DNA from: Ziziphus jujuba
Taxonomy: Eukaryota; Streptophyta; Magnoliopsida; Rosales; Rhamnaceae
Direction: 5' to 3'
Assembly: GCF_031755915.1 (NCBI RefSeq)
Contig: NC_083389.1
Coordinates: 12,579,001-12,643,000, forward strand
DNA: 64,000 bases
Shown here: positions 1 to 12,454 of the stretch, one piece after another
How the letters are laid out: each line of letters begins with the position of its first letter
How positions within the stretch are numbered: position 1 is the stretch's first letter
Notes under the pieces: generated by a model
Seen by the model: the letters and a program-made list of their open reading frames with translations, nothing else
Told to the model about the DNA's origin: nothing
The model's database searches: none
Position numbers and translations under genes: made by a program

Positions 1-3000
1 ATTAAGTTCAAGAAATTAAATCATAAGCCAAGCCTTGACTACAAAATAAAACTACAGTAAACTCTAAGATAATCTTAAATATTTGATGGGGAGGAGGTTT
101 GGTGGTCACATAATTAATTTAATTGAAAAAAATGAAATTCAATGAAGTTATGTGAGCTATATAAAGTCCAGCGACGAATGACTACTAAGATTCCAGATAA
201 GTCGCAAAATAATCATATTTAATGATAATGATTTTTATGGGCTGTATCCAATACAGTAGATAGATTTATTGTTCCAAATCAACAAATTTAATCATTGTTT
301 TTCTGAACAATAATTTTAAATTCGATTACATGCACAATATGTTTAAAAAAAAAATTATTGATACTCTCAACAAAATAAAAATATCAAGAAAAATAGAACT
401 AATTCAATATAATATTTACAAGAGAGTAACTGACAAAGATGAAAGCAAAAGGTTAAAAAGCATTATTTCCCCAACGAATGTTAAGAAAAAATAAAAAAAT
501 TAAAAATTAAAAATACTAAACTAGGACAGGAATATACTAAGCTCAATAGCCAAACAAATCTTTGGTCACCTGAAAGCCCAACAAACAGAGCCCCAGAAAG
601 AGCGGTCCACAAAGGGCAGCCAGCCGCCCAACAACAATAAATTATTAATTTATTTCTTTGGCAGGTTTTTGATTAACAGACAGCATCGCCTCCTAAGCTC
701 CATCCACCTGGCAAGTTGCATCGAAGTCCTCGCTTTCATCGAGGGAGGGAAATGGGTCCCATTAATCCAACTCTTGCCTACTCGCCGGCACTGACAGAGC
801 TTTTTAGACCTCTCCCCCCCAGCGCACCCCATCTGTCACTCTGCGGCACGTCATCACCACACCCGTCGCAGCCTGCGAGACTCCGTACGTTCGTCACGTG
901 GAACCACCCACGCGTCGATGAATGATTGTTCGAAGGGTCAACATCACAAAAAAACGACACAGCACTACAACAAGGCTGCATGGGAACGGGGCAAAAAATC
1001 TTGATCACGGATTCCAGAGGACACGACATTGGAGGTGGGACCCAATTCTCCCAGGCGGCCGCCGCGCCTCCACCTACATTACACTTTCACACGTGGACCC
1101 CTCCTTTGTCTCTCAAGATACCAAAATGCAAAACCCCACATGACACAATTTGAATATACCATTTAAAAATAAAATAAAATAAATTTGAAACTTGTAATAT
1201 TAAAATAATAGCAGAGGGGAGATTTGGCCTCTGCTTTCACACTCAGTCCCTAACATAAATAAATAAATCCCATTGAGTGAGTTCTTTTGCTTTTCTGTGA
1301 ATTTGCCCACTTTCCCATCCATTTCTTTTTCCTTTTATTAATTTATAAGAATTTGTTAACAAAAAAATCTCAGATTCGTATCCGGATTTAAATAAATTTT
1401 ATTTTTAAAAGTCTAAGGCGGCGGATTTTAGCCGGCAAATTGTTGATCATATATATTATTATATTATCAGTACGTTGTTATTTTTATTTAAGATAATCGT
1501 GTTTATGGCCATGAAACGTACATATATATATATATATGATTATTATTCTATAAACAAAATGGTAAGCCACAAACCACGCTTTGCCTTTATTCGACACAAA
1601 TCACACTTTAATCTTTTACGAGTTACCATCAACTTTTATTTATATATTTATTTTTGGCTTGTTTTACTTTACAACTAATTCTCTTTAAACTGTTGTAATG
1701 ATTTAATTGATTTTTTTTTTTTTTTACTCACTCATCTATTTAATTTATTTTTTTATATTTATATTATATATTATATCAATTAATAGTATTTTAACTTATA
1801 TTATTGATAAATTCAAAAAAAATAACTTATATTATTGATAAATAAATTTAATAAATATTTTGATACTTATAGTATTACTGTAATAATATATTAGAAAAAT
1901 ATTTTTGCTCTTTTTTTTTTGTTTAATTATTTGTAATTTGTTTAAACAAAAGGTTTATTAGTTATTAAAATTTGTTAAATATCTTAAATAATTACAATTT
2001 AAAAAAAATAAATAAATCAAAATCAAAATCAATACAATTTCAAATAATTTTCAAATTTGTGTTTATGTTTTTTTCTTTTTTACTTTTCTATTTAATTTTA
2101 TAGTTAATCTAACAAATTTTAACTATCATTAACCAATATTAAAGAATATTTAAAACAAGTAAAGTATACACAAATAAATATAACTAATAGAAATTAAAAA
2201 ATCAAAAGCCATTGCATTAGCAAATGACACATTAGCAACAGCACCAAAATGTTTAACAAACTTTAATTGAAATGTTTATTTTTTCTCTTCAGTTTCTATT
2301 TAATTGACATGTTTAACAAACTTTAAATATTATTAAAAAATATTTAAAATATGCAAATTGGAAAGATAATATGAACAAAAAACCAACACCTTTACAGAAG
2401 ACGCCTAAAAGAAATTACACCATTTATATTTTCTGTTTTTCTATAAAAAGAATTTAGAAGCCTCATTGTTTAACCTTTTTAAAATTAAAATATTATGAGA
2501 AAACCTTGTTGAAAAATCATACTGTTTATCTACGAAAGTCAATTTATTTAATCTCAATCATGACTTATGTAGATTTCAGTACATTTGACTTGATGGAGCT
2601 CAATGGCCATAAAATATATCAAAATCGTATAATCAGATAATATGGTTCTTCAATTATTGTATGTGTGGTTTGACCTTCCTGACAAAGAATCCCAGCTCTT
2701 ACATACTGCAAATAAATAAATAAATTTTAAAAATAAAAAATTAGTAATTATCGGTACGACGTCCTATCCAGCATGTCGTTTATCACACATTAGTATATTA
2801 GCACCATAGATTTTTTGTTGGCTTAATTTTTAAATTTTTTTTATTTAAATTTTCAATTTTCAAAAATACAAATTTTTACTATTTTAATTTGTCTGATTAA
2901 ATTTTCAATTTAAACAAATAATTGATAATAGTTTGATTTATGTAGATTTTTTTTTTCTTTTCTCAGAGACTGCGTTAGTATTATTTTCAATTCTATTATA

Positions 3001-3788
3001 GAAATAAGTTGCTAGTAGAACAATTGTCAATTTTTTATTGTTTAAAAAATTAGTAAATGAGAAGAAAAAGGAAAAAGATATGAAAGAAAGTTAATGATAA
3101 TTTTGGACTATTAAATTAATTAACTTTTTTTTCTTTCCATCTAATTTTTATTAATTTTGAAAGGAAAACAAAGTAAGATAAAATAAAAGAATATTTTGCT
3201 TCACTTTCTTTTGTCCTTTCCTTTCCACCTTAAATAAGGAATTTAATTTTTTTTCTTTTTTTATTTTATTTTACTTCATCAATGCAAACACAGTGTAAAT
3301 TAAAATGAAAACAATAAGTAGCTAATAAGATAATATATTATTACTGCGAAAGAGCAAAGATCATAGACACTGGCTTTTAGGTAATTACCAAATTGACATG
3401 TTATGTGAAAGTGGTGCTATTATTATTATTATTTTTGTTAATATCATGATTATTTTGGTTGTTAATATCATTATTATTATGATTTTGCAATAGTATTTAT
3501 TACCCAAATCCACCATATTAAAATAGCAGGTAAACGGCTAGGGAAAACAAATAAAACGATAGCATAAATATAGAATAAAAGAAAGCTGCACACTTCAGAA
3601 AAATAAATAAATAAATTGCACAGATAAAACGTTTATTTATTTGTTTATTTATTTTTTTAAAAGTAGAGTATACATTTAAAGAAATATAAAAAATAGTAGT
3701 ATGTGCATAAAGCACAAATCTTTTAGCAACAGCAAAATAAAAATAAAAAATAAAAAAGAAAGAAAGAAGAAAAAGACGTAGTGTGAAT
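1..3788. other. Gene-free AT-rich intergenic DNA
   Basis: No coding region can be supported here. Most of it is AT-rich DNA with A- and T-runs and short AT repeats. A conspicuous GC-richer patch lies at about 660-1130; it contains CACGTG cores, a GTGGGACC octamer at 1035-1042 and short open frames on both strands that resemble no protein I know. A short phrase, GTTTAACAAACTTTAA, occurs near 2250 and again near 2310. No RNA gene was recognised. Confidence 0.7.
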
Positions 3789-3807
3789 TTCCTATTATTA
3801 CAAAGTT
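3789..3807. repeat. Left target-site duplication of the SINE
   Basis: The 19-base sequence TTCCTATTATTACAAAGTT occurs here and again, identical, at 4021-4039. The two copies flank a 213-base insert. A duplication of this length is typical of insertion by LINE-encoded machinery. Confidence 0.85.
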
Positions 3808-4020
3808 GTTTTTTTAAAAATAAAATATATGCTTCCTGGTAATATTATAAGAATTAAGCCAATGGTCCTGATCTTGCATTATGCAACATTGTAGCATGAA
3901 ATACGCCTAGGTAATAGTAGAGCTTGCTAGGACTTAAACCACAATTAGGACTCAAACCACAACTTTTGGCCTTCCAAATGATGATGGTTAAGCCTTGTGC
4001 TAACCTACCACCCTTGACGG
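3808..4020 (-). mobile_element. tRNA-derived SINE with perfect target duplication
   Basis: This 213-base insert lies between two identical 19-base direct repeats. Read on the minus strand, it begins with a tRNA-like head: a pol III A-box-like segment (TAGGTTAGCACAAGG, plus positions 3993-4007), then a B-box-like GGTTTGAGTCC (plus 3948-3958). A second B-box-like motif, GGTTTAAGTCC, lies just beyond (plus 3930-3940). About 130 bases of unrelated body follow, ending in an A-rich tail next to the left duplication. The head-body-tail layout, size and duplication fit a SINE mobilised in trans by a LINE. The family name is not known to me. The identical duplication suggests a fairly recent insertion. 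Confidence 0.8.
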
Positions 4021-4039
4021 TTCCTATTATTACAAAGTT
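4021..4039. repeat. Right target-site duplication of the SINE
   Basis: Identical 19-base copy of 3789-3807, adjoining the 5' (tRNA-like) end of the insert. Confidence 0.85.
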
Positions 4040-4059
4040 AATTTTTTAGTGCACATCTT

Positions 4060-4536
4060 AGCAATCACAAAATTTACACTGGAAAAGATAGAATATGTCT
4101 ATCTTTATATTAAAAATATGACTATCCTTTTATTATGGATTAATTTTATGCAACCGATAATATTAGACTCTTTCAATTTTATATTAAATAAAATACGATT
4201 ATATTTTTGAAAAATCATAATTTAAACCTCATCTTCAATTTTTAGTATTACTTATTCAATAAAATATTAATTATTAACATTTTGATCGAGTCTTTATTTC
4301 TAAAAATTAATTAGAAAAAACTAAAAAATAAGTTTATGTTGATAAATATAAAAAATTTAAAAATGTTAACAATGATTTGTTGATAAATATATATAAAAAA
4401 TGTTAAGAATGATTTTCTAAAAATGTAAAATCTATATACAATTATGATAAAACTGAAGAGGTATACATGAAATCTACCACGATACAAATATCTCACTTGA
4501 ATTTGAATCTCCAAATCCAATTCACTGATTAAAACT

Positions 4537-4587
<51 letters not shown>

Positions 4588-5340
4588 TCTGGTAAACAAA
4601 TATTTGTTTTTTATCAACTATTAAAAATTATTTTGATGTTTTGAACCTATAATTTTTCAATCACAATTGTAAATAGCTTACCAACTAATATAATCTTGCT
4701 TAACAGTATATGGATATTCATTAAATGGACATCTTTTAGCAATCACATTTGCATGATAGAATATAAAAACTGTGTAATATAAATCTCCCGTATTAAATAT
4801 AAATTTTCACATACAAAGAAATTAAATATTTATATTACACGAATATGAATTTTTGACTTTGATGGACGACCAATAACATATACAAAAAATATATATGAAT
4901 CCAATATGTGTATATACATTAAATGGACAACATCCCTCACTAATCACAAAATAGAAAATTTTAGCCAAAAAAAACCACAAAATAGAAAAGGGAAAAATGA
5001 GGTGATACGAATCTCCTATTATTTTGGATTAATGTTCATGTGAGGAAGAATACATTTTACATGAATATGAATCTCCAATTCTCATGAACCAAATCCAATA
5101 CAAAATTTGTGTGAATCCAATATGCGAATATACATTAATTAGATATTTATTACCGAATACAAAATAAAAAATAGAAAATGATATAATTTGAATCCCCTAT
5201 CATTACAGATTAATCTTCATGTAACGTAGAATATAACCATGTTACATGAATATAAATTATCAATTTTCATGGACTAGTTAAAATGGTAGTAATGCATATG
5301 AATCCAATATGAGAATATATATATATATAACATTTGCGTA
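4060..5340. repeat. Old, diverged tandem-like AT-rich array
   Basis: Related phrases recur at irregular spacings of about 190-215 bases. GAATCCAATATG occurs near 4897, 5113 and 5300. ATTAAATGGAC occurs near 4722 and 4918. A phrase of the form CCTATTATT...GATTAAT.TTCATGT occurs near 5015 and 5195, with a weaker relative near 4127. The blocks between them are strongly diverged. I read this as an ancient local tandem duplication. It also contains a long AT microsatellite at 4539-4584. No coding sequence is seen. Confidence 0.5.
4539..4584. repeat. (AT)n microsatellite
   Basis: An almost uninterrupted AT dinucleotide run of more than 40 bases. Confidence 0.9.
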
Positions 5341-5496
5341 TAAGATGTTGTTATAAATTCGTTGTTAGACATTTGTTGAAAAAATTTGTTTGAATAAGTC
5401 ATAAAATGGAGTTCTATGGCATTAGTTTGGAGAAATGTTACGTGTTGAATCAATTTAGAAGAACAAATAAGACTTATTTGAACAATATTAAATAAA

Positions 5497-5617
5497 ATGA
5501 GACGGATAGCTCAGTAGTTTAACATCACTATCTGTGTCTATTAGAGCACTTAAACTCATAATAGATGAGAGAAAATTTTAAATAGTTTGCAAATGAAATA
5601 ATTTATTCAAAAAAAAA
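5497..5617 (+). mobile_element. Possible short tRNA-derived retroposon
   Basis: A tRNA-like A-box segment (TAGCTCAGTAGTTTAAC, near 5507) opens a segment of about 120 bases that ends in an A-run. The sequence ATTAAATAAA occurs on both sides (5487-5496 and 5618-5627) and could be a target duplication. Both the duplication and the tail are AT-rich in an AT-rich setting, and the B-box is poor (CTTAAACTC), so this is a tentative call. Confidence 0.4.
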
Positions 5618-5627
5618 ATTAAATAAA

Positions 5628-7715
5628 TAACAATTATCGACGAAAATAAAATTTCCATTGAGACTTGAAAATTTAAATATTTTTTATTATCAAAGTTATT
5701 ATAATCATGAACCTGATGCTAATAATAATTTTTTGTTTTCATTATCGTGATCCTAATAATAATTAATGGCATCATTATTATCATATCCAATTGTTTCACC
5801 ATTTACCACATAGACATATTAAGAGCTGTCATTAGGCTTAAAAAACCTAAATGAAATCAAAACCATATATCTTATATCTAATTTGCAGTTAACAAATACA
5901 ACAAAAAAATAATAATAATAAAATAAAATAACAATGCAACTAAATTAAGAGGCAGTTCTAGTAAAAAAAAAATTAAGAGGCAGTTACAACTTTATCTCAA
6001 AAAAAAAAAGGTGGTTACAATAATATTTTGATGATTAACTTTATTCTTACTAGAGAATTTACATATACATATTTCAGTTATTAAGTTGTTACCCAAATAT
6101 ATAAAGAGCAGGTAAAAGTTCGAAAAAAAGAAAAGAAAAAAAGTACACATAAAATATACGTCCAAGTGCAAATATTTTGGCAAATCGGAAAAACAGTTCA
6201 AAAAGGGGAGGAAAAAAAAAGAAAAAAAAAAAGACGTAATAATTATTGGACGGTGCGGGTGCACGTGACGACAACCCGAATCCCGACATCTACCTCGTCA
6301 ACACGGAATTACTTCCAAAAGGGTCCCACCTGTTAGACACGTTCGATTCTGATTCGCTCTCATAAATAACCACCGGTTTCGCCGTCGGTGCCGCCTCTGA
6401 TAAAAAGCAACGCACAAGAAATATTTTCATTTATATATATATAAAAATAAAATTAAAAAATGGAAAACGAGAAATACCAAAGGGAAGGCTGAAGTTAGAA
6501 CGAGTCTTCGCGGTCCCACCTAAATTTTCCGCCGCAATAGCCGTTAGATTGACGAAGTCCTCGAGATTCGTGCGAATAGAGACATGCAATTTTTACACGA
6601 ATTACGAGGCATCCCCCGCTAGCTTTTAAATCAGACGGTCAAAGACACAACACGGAGAGAGCGTCCCATGCCCCCCATCATCATGAAGCCGCTCCGTGTT
6701 TCACAGCTCCTCTTTAACATCATCATCATCATCATAAAAAAATAAAATAAAATAATTAATAATAAATTTAAAATTAAATTAATTGGAAGCGGTGCCGCGT
6801 CCGTACTGAACCCCACCGAGTCGCTTCATGACGTCATACACAACGATTCTCTAACGTGTGCCTTTAACAGACGCTGAGCATTTTAGAAACCGTCTAAACC
6901 ACACGAGACATGCTTCATCTAAAGGACAACTATTGCCGTTGATATGTCTGTTGAATGTTTTTGATTGAATCACGTAAAACGGATATTTCGTCAAAATTAA
7001 AACAATAACGGGGAAAATATATATATGCACACATATTGAGAGCGTTAACTTTTAATTCCTCCAATTTTTATATTTTTTATTTTTTTACCTCAGAATGTTC
7101 AGTTTACTTGGTTGTTCGGAACCTGGGAAACAGCAACTTGTTTTCACTTATTTGGTTTAAATTAACAACATACAGATTTGATCAAGTACAACAGTTAATG
7201 TTTTAAACTTTATTTCCTTCAGTTTTTTCTCAGAATCCAAATAGGGAGATGAATGAATAAATAAATAAACAAACCACAAAAACGCCACCAAAAAACAAAA
7301 AAAAAAAAAAAAAGCGGGAAATTAATGAACAAGAAATCTTTGATTTTACTTGAGGATTATAACACAATAACACAACATACTACAACTAATTAATACAAAA
7401 AACAACTACGAGATAACTATGATCTCGCAGTTGCAAAAAAACGATAGTGCCTTTCTTTTTTTTCTTTTTTTCTTTTTTTGTGGGGTTATATCTCTATATA
7501 CATATGCTTAAGAGTTAAATTCACATAAAAAGCTACATGTCAGGCTTTTGCTTTCTCTTCTCCAGAACCTTCGCTTTCCCTTCTAAGGGAATCGGAATTA
7601 ATTTAATTCGGAAAAAAAAAGTAATTAATTCGGATCTAAAACGCGGCAGGAAAAAAGACCAGGAAAAAAAAAAAAAAAACTGCTATTTTCCAGTGGATAA
7701 TGAAATCCAGCCGAG
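5628..7715. other. Intergenic DNA downstream of the ERF gene
   Basis: No coding region can be supported. A GC-richer patch at about 6240-6860 contains two GGTCCCAC octamers (6322-6329 and 6512-6519), a CACGTG core and several CG-containing words. It is followed by A-rich and T-rich DNA running to the ERF stop codon. Confidence 0.6.
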
Positions 7716-8363
7716 TCACGCGACTTCCGGTGGAGGAGGTAGGTTGAGGTCAAGATCGAGAGGTCTGTTAGTCAGACCATTCTCGAAATCCACCACCGAC
7801 GACGAATTCGAGTCGCTGTGCACCGCACCACCGGCGACCGTACGGTCGAACCTGCACATTTCCCGGCGATGACCGGCCATGGTCTCAGCCCGAGCAAAAG
7901 CGTCGAAGAAGAACACCGGGCGAGCCACAGGAAGTGCATGGAAGCCACCGGGTGCCGCCGCAAAATAACCGCCGGTAAAATGTGGGGTCAGTGACAGGTC
8001 TAGTGGCGGTGGTGGAGAAGTAGAGATCGGTGGCGGCGGAGATGATGACTCCACGGTGCTGCTCTGGCTAGGGCTCCGGGTTGGAGTGTTGTTGCTGTGG
8101 GTGTTATTGAAGCTGTGGAGCTCGGCAGGGGTGGGGAAATTGGTCTTAGCCTTGGCACCACGGAACTCACGCGCAGCCGTGTCGTAGGCACGCGCCGCCT
8201 CCTCGGCGGTGTCGAAGGTTCCGAGCCAGACACGGGTCTTCTTGCCGGGGTCCCTGATCTCGGCTGCGTAGCGACCCCATGGTCTCTTCCTGACGCCTCT
8301 GTAGCGGATCTCCTTGCAATTCGGATCCGGGTTAACGGCGGTAGATCTGTCTCTCGGAGCCAT
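7716..8363 (-). CDS. ERF4: ERF4-type AP2/ERF transcriptional repressor
   Basis: An intronless gene of 215 residues. It encodes a nuclear DNA-binding protein of ERF group VIII, which binds GCC-box promoters and represses ethylene-, jasmonate- and ABA-related targets. One AP2/ERF domain spans residues about 21-77 ([10 protein letters not shown]...AAEIRD...WLGTF...AARAYDTAA). A Ser/Pro-rich linker follows, then the group motif [12 protein letters not shown] (about 183-194) and a C-terminal EAR repression motif ([11 protein letters not shown], 202-212), which recruits TOPLESS-type co-repressors. The last two motifs match Arabidopsis ERF4 more closely than ERF3 or ERF8. The start is the first ATG before the conserved KEIRYRG block. 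A TATA-like element lies 137 bases upstream. The N-terminus is short (about 20 residues), as usual for the group. Family assignment is very secure and the ERF4 orthology is good. Confidence 0.93.
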   Translation of the reverse strand: MAPRDRSTAVNPDPNCKEIRYRGVRKRPWGRYAAEIRDPGKKTRVWLGTFDTAEEAARAYDTAAREFRGAKAKTNFPTPAELHSFNNTHSNNTPTRSPSQSSTVESSSPPPPISTSPPPPLDLSLTPHFTGGYFAAAPGGFHALPVARPVFFFDAFARAETMAGHRREMCRFDRTVAGGAVHSDSNSSSVVDFENGLTNRPLDLDLNLPPPPEVA

Positions 8364-8499
8364 ATCCTAGAGGATTCAGTTTGAGTGGTATCTCCGTTAT
8401 CGTATAGAGAGAGAGAGAATGGGGGAGAGTGAGAGAGCGTTTTGAGACAGGGAGACAAAGGTTTGGTGTTTGGGGAGAGACGTAGTGGAAGGTGGGGGG

Positions 8500-8507
8500 T
8501 TATATAG
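8500..8507 (-). promoter_or_regulatory. TATA box of the ERF gene
   Basis: CTATATAA on the minus strand, 137 bases before the start codon. This predicts a leader of roughly 100 bases that includes a GA/CT-rich run near 8405-8425. A G-box core CACGTG lies further upstream at 8644-8649, compatible with bZIP or bHLH (ABA, stress, light) control. Confidence 0.65.
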
Positions 8508-9783
8508 AAGAGGAGAGAGAGAGTGTTAAAGCTACGCTCCTTTTTGGGCGCTTGTGTTGGTGTGTTGTGTACACAATAAGCCTGCTGTGGCTTCTATTGC
8601 ACGAACCACCTCAGTCATTTCTCTTTTCCCATTCAACTTACACCACGTGTCCGCTTCTTCCTTTTCTCAATTTTCAATTTGGTAAAACGAGAGAAAAAAA
8701 AATTAACCGCCCCTCCTCCAGGCTTTCAATATTTTTGTTTGGTTTTTTTATGACTTTTTTTAATATATAGACTTTTTATAAGTTAAACTAATTTCCATAT
8801 ACGAATATGTTTATTCCTGGAAGGAATCAAATAGGAGCTTATCTCTGTTACTGCTGTCCTTTGATTCTGTTAGGCGTGTTTCCCTTTTAAATATGTTACT
8901 GTGTGCTTGAATTATTATTTGAAGACGTTTTTATTTCTCTGTCCACTTTTTTTCTACTCCTATTAATAATTTTTCATTTTCTTTATGATATTTTTAACCT
9001 ACAACCTTTTAAGACATAAATCTTCAATAGCTATTGAATTTAACTTACTTGACTCATCAATAGAAATTTGTTTTGGATGATTTTGCCCCAACCCAAAAAT
9101 AAAAAATAAAAAAAGATGCCACTGTCGATATTCTCTTTTCCCATTGGAAAATTTTGAGACCAATCTTCGAGAAAAGCTTGTGGCCATTATTTGCCACGTA
9201 TCAATTATTAAACCGATTAGTGGATGTCATATTACTCTATATGAAATAGAATAAGGCTGTTTATGAATTTGAATAATTGATATTGAAATAAAGCTATTAT
9301 TTGGTTGACTTGATTTTGAAAAACATAAAACGACTTTACAAATTTAACCAGGGACCACAATTTTCATTCAATCTGAATGCAATGGCTTTGTTCGACAGGT
9401 AATGTTTCTCATTGATTGGAACTGCTTTATAGAGCTGAGTATACATTAAAATGAATGATAATAAAAATAAGAAGAAAAAATATTTATTCCAATTCAAACT
9501 GAAACTGTAGAAAAATGAAGGCGAACATAAAATATGTGTGGTGGTTTTTAACATTTTTGCAATGTAGTCCCCATCACAAACAATGAAATAACAAAAAAGG
9601 CCAAAGTTAACCAGCTGTGAACAAATGGTAAACAAACAATGAACCAACGCATAGGCGCGGGTGCAAAAACAGCAAAAACCTTGCACTTGCACCTCAGCCT
9701 AAGAGAGCCCACGTGGAGCGTCTCATCACGCGCCACACGTATCTTTGCCGCCACCAATTTTAAGAAATTTTATTTTATTTTAC

Positions 9784-9819
<36 letters not shown>
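9784..9819. repeat. Compound (AT)n(GT)n microsatellite
   Basis: An AT run followed directly by about eleven GT units. Confidence 0.9.
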
Positions 9820-10337
9820 ATAATGAATGAATGAATAGCAGCAGTGAGTGGGTAAAAGCGAAAGAAATATTCGGGCCAGTCAAAGAGGGGCTTTGACTGG
9901 GGGGTTGGGGATACACAGTACATTACACCAACACTGTTGTTTACGATGACACAGAAAAAAGCCCGCCGCCCTGCTTCGATTGGTGGGACCCAGAGATATA
10001 ATTGCGAAGGGGCCATCACGTTGCACGCGGTTAGGTTTGACACGCGGCGAGAGGTAAGACGAGGGGCGGCGTATCTAACGGCGGTTAAGACGGCACTGTC
10101 ATCGCTTTGCGTGCTGCCGTTTGTTGTTTTCCTTCCCGTCGCTACTTTGTTCCTAAACCATAAAAGAAAAAAGCTTCTGACGGCAGTTTCCGTTATTTTT
10201 TATTATATTTATTAAATTTTTTTTTTGGGTTTAATTTAAGTGATTTAAAACGTTTTGCTAGGAAATTTGTGGGCATGGACCGCCTCCTTGCCGCGTGGGT
10301 CGGATCACTGTGTGTATACATCCATATGTGTGTGACT

Positions 10338-10340
<3 letters not shown>

Positions 10341-10372
<32 letters not shown>
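10341..10372. repeat. (GA)n microsatellite
   Basis: About sixteen uninterrupted GA units inside the GC-richer patch upstream of the PPR gene. Confidence 0.9.
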
Positions 10373-10375
<3 letters not shown>

Positions 10376-11316
10376 CGTCTTGGAAAATACATGGCCTTTT
10401 TTGGCCTTTGAATCGGTCACCATCTTAATCCAACGGTCTCGATTATTCAATCAGTTGCCTTTCAGTCACGTGTTCTGCAGACCGTAATCCAACGGTCCTG
10501 ATTATATATATTCAACCAGTTGTGATTCCGGACACGCGGTCTTCAGAGGAAAGGCTCTAAAAGCCGCCTTCTTAGGAAAGAGTATTATTTTCAAGTAACC
10601 AGGATATATATATATATATATTAATTATCACCCACGTGGCATTTCTTTCTGGAGTCTCAAATTTGGACCCACATTGTGTAAGATATATCATGTCCATGAT
10701 CATTGATCGGAAAGAATAATTAAGGTTATTTTTTATTTTAAAAGCTACAGTTAACCCTAAAATTGGGAAACATTAAAAATGTTAACCCAATTTATAAAAT
10801 ATATAACAATGCTGCCGACTTATATGAAAGAATATGCAATGTTATCCTTTTGAAATATTATTTATTATATGAATAACGTTATTCGCGTTTTATATATAAT
10901 GTTACTCAATCCATAAATCATATTACTTTAGTTTATTCAATTTTAAAGGGCTTTTACCATACTAACAAGTGGTCCAATCAAAAGCAAGTATTATTATTAT
11001 TTATTCTTTTATAGTGATAGAGTATATTTATTTCCTTTTTGTTTTCTTTTAGCTTGACAATTAAAAAATTAGTGCAAATTAAATGGTGTAGATCCAGTCC
11101 AGGTCATAAAACTTAGGAAGGGGTGATAAATGTAACCCATCCTATACGTTAAGATAAAAATTAATATAAGATAGTGTACGAGAGGACCCACTTAAGCAAT
11201 ATGCGTTGCCAAATAATGAAAAAATGTTAATTCCTACTTCAAATATTATGGAGTATAATTTTTTGTTTGTTTAATTACATTTTATTCCTTTAAACTATTG
11301 TATTTTTTTTAAAAAT

Positions 11317-11349
<33 letters not shown>

Positions 11350-12383
11350 TGTAAAAACTTCAAAATGCTTTCAATTTGTACTTATCTGTCACACTTGTTT
11401 TGAAGTTTGTGAAAAAGTTACTTGAAAGATGGATCATAACCTTTTGTTTTCTTTAAAAATTTAAAAAGTGTATATATTATTACTAAAATACAAAATCATA
11501 AAAAATTCAGAAGTGTACGTCCAAAAAATTCCATTTATTAGATAGTGCGACTATTTATGAAATAATAATAAATAATAAAAAAAAATCCTTCAATAGTATT
11601 TACAAATGAGTATAATAGATGAATACTATAATGCTTATTTGTTTTGTTCAGTTTTGTTTTATTATTATTATTTAAAAAAAAAAAACCAATTTTTAAGCAA
11701 TACTTTAATGCTTATTTATTTTGTTTAAACTTCAATTGAATTCTAAATTCTTTATTATCAAATAAAACCTCAACACTTGAGCAACCTAATTGTGAACCCC
11801 CAAAAAAGAAAAAAGTTAAGCAACCTATGTAAGGGTCAAACTTCCACTATCAGCAGCATTGCCGTCTGGAAGACAACCACGTAATTGCAGAGTTATGGTA
11901 AACAACTAAGTTCTGAGATTCTTCCTCGCAATATAAAGCAGAAATCAACCAATTTGGGCCCAACAAGAAGATCAAAAAATGTTAATACATCAGAAACTCA
12001 AATTCTCTGATTTTGTCAATGTGCAATGAACAATTTTTATGGCTTTTTCATTTAATAAAAGAATTTTTAAAATTATGGCCTTTCAATGTAAGTGATGATA
12101 ACAATCAAGTGAACTGAATATTGGGAAGAAGCAAATTTCCCACTTTTCCAAGTTTCCAACAATCCTTGAAGCAGGCCACCAGATTTCTTAAAGGAAAAGA
12201 ATTAAAACACAAAAAAAATGGATAATGAAAAAAGAAAAAAAGTTAAAAGGGGTCTTTGGTAAATTTAATATAAAAACCAGTGTTGGTGTATGTAGAAATC
12301 TACCTGTAAATAGCAACACTCTTTACAAATAAGGCATGTGGCCCATTTTCTTACAATCTGAAACTTCCAAGTGAAAAAGCCTC

Positions 12384-12420
12384 TTCAGTCTCTCTCTCTC
12401 TCTCTCTCTCTTATATAATA
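12384..12420 (+). promoter_or_regulatory. CT repeat and TATA-like element before the PPR gene
   Basis: A pyrimidine (CT)n tract runs into TTATATAATA at 12411-12420, about 35 bases before the first ATG of the PPR frame. If it works as a TATA box, the leader would be very short. That leaves open a downstream start at 12674. Confidence 0.4.
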
Positions 12421-12454
12421 TGCGAAAAAGATTTTCTTCCATTCAAAATCCGTC

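Larger units (their letters stand above)
8650..12383. other. Intergenic DNA between ERF and PPR genes
   Basis: No coding region can be supported. A GC-richer patch at about 9640-10560 contains a GTGGGACC octamer (9983-9990) and several CACGTG cores. Microsatellites include (AT)n/(GT)n at 9784-9819, (GA)n at 10341-10372 and (AT)n near 11325-11349. The remainder is AT-rich and unremarkable. Confidence 0.6.

Noticed and set aside
716..1153. Overlapping open frames in the first GC-rich patch
   Set aside because: Short, on both strands, with no splice context or known motif. GC richness alone explains the lack of stops.
7537..8458. Other-frame open frames over the ERF gene
   Set aside because: The ERF frame has a complete AP2 domain and EAR motif. 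The others are low-complexity shadows of the GC-rich exon.
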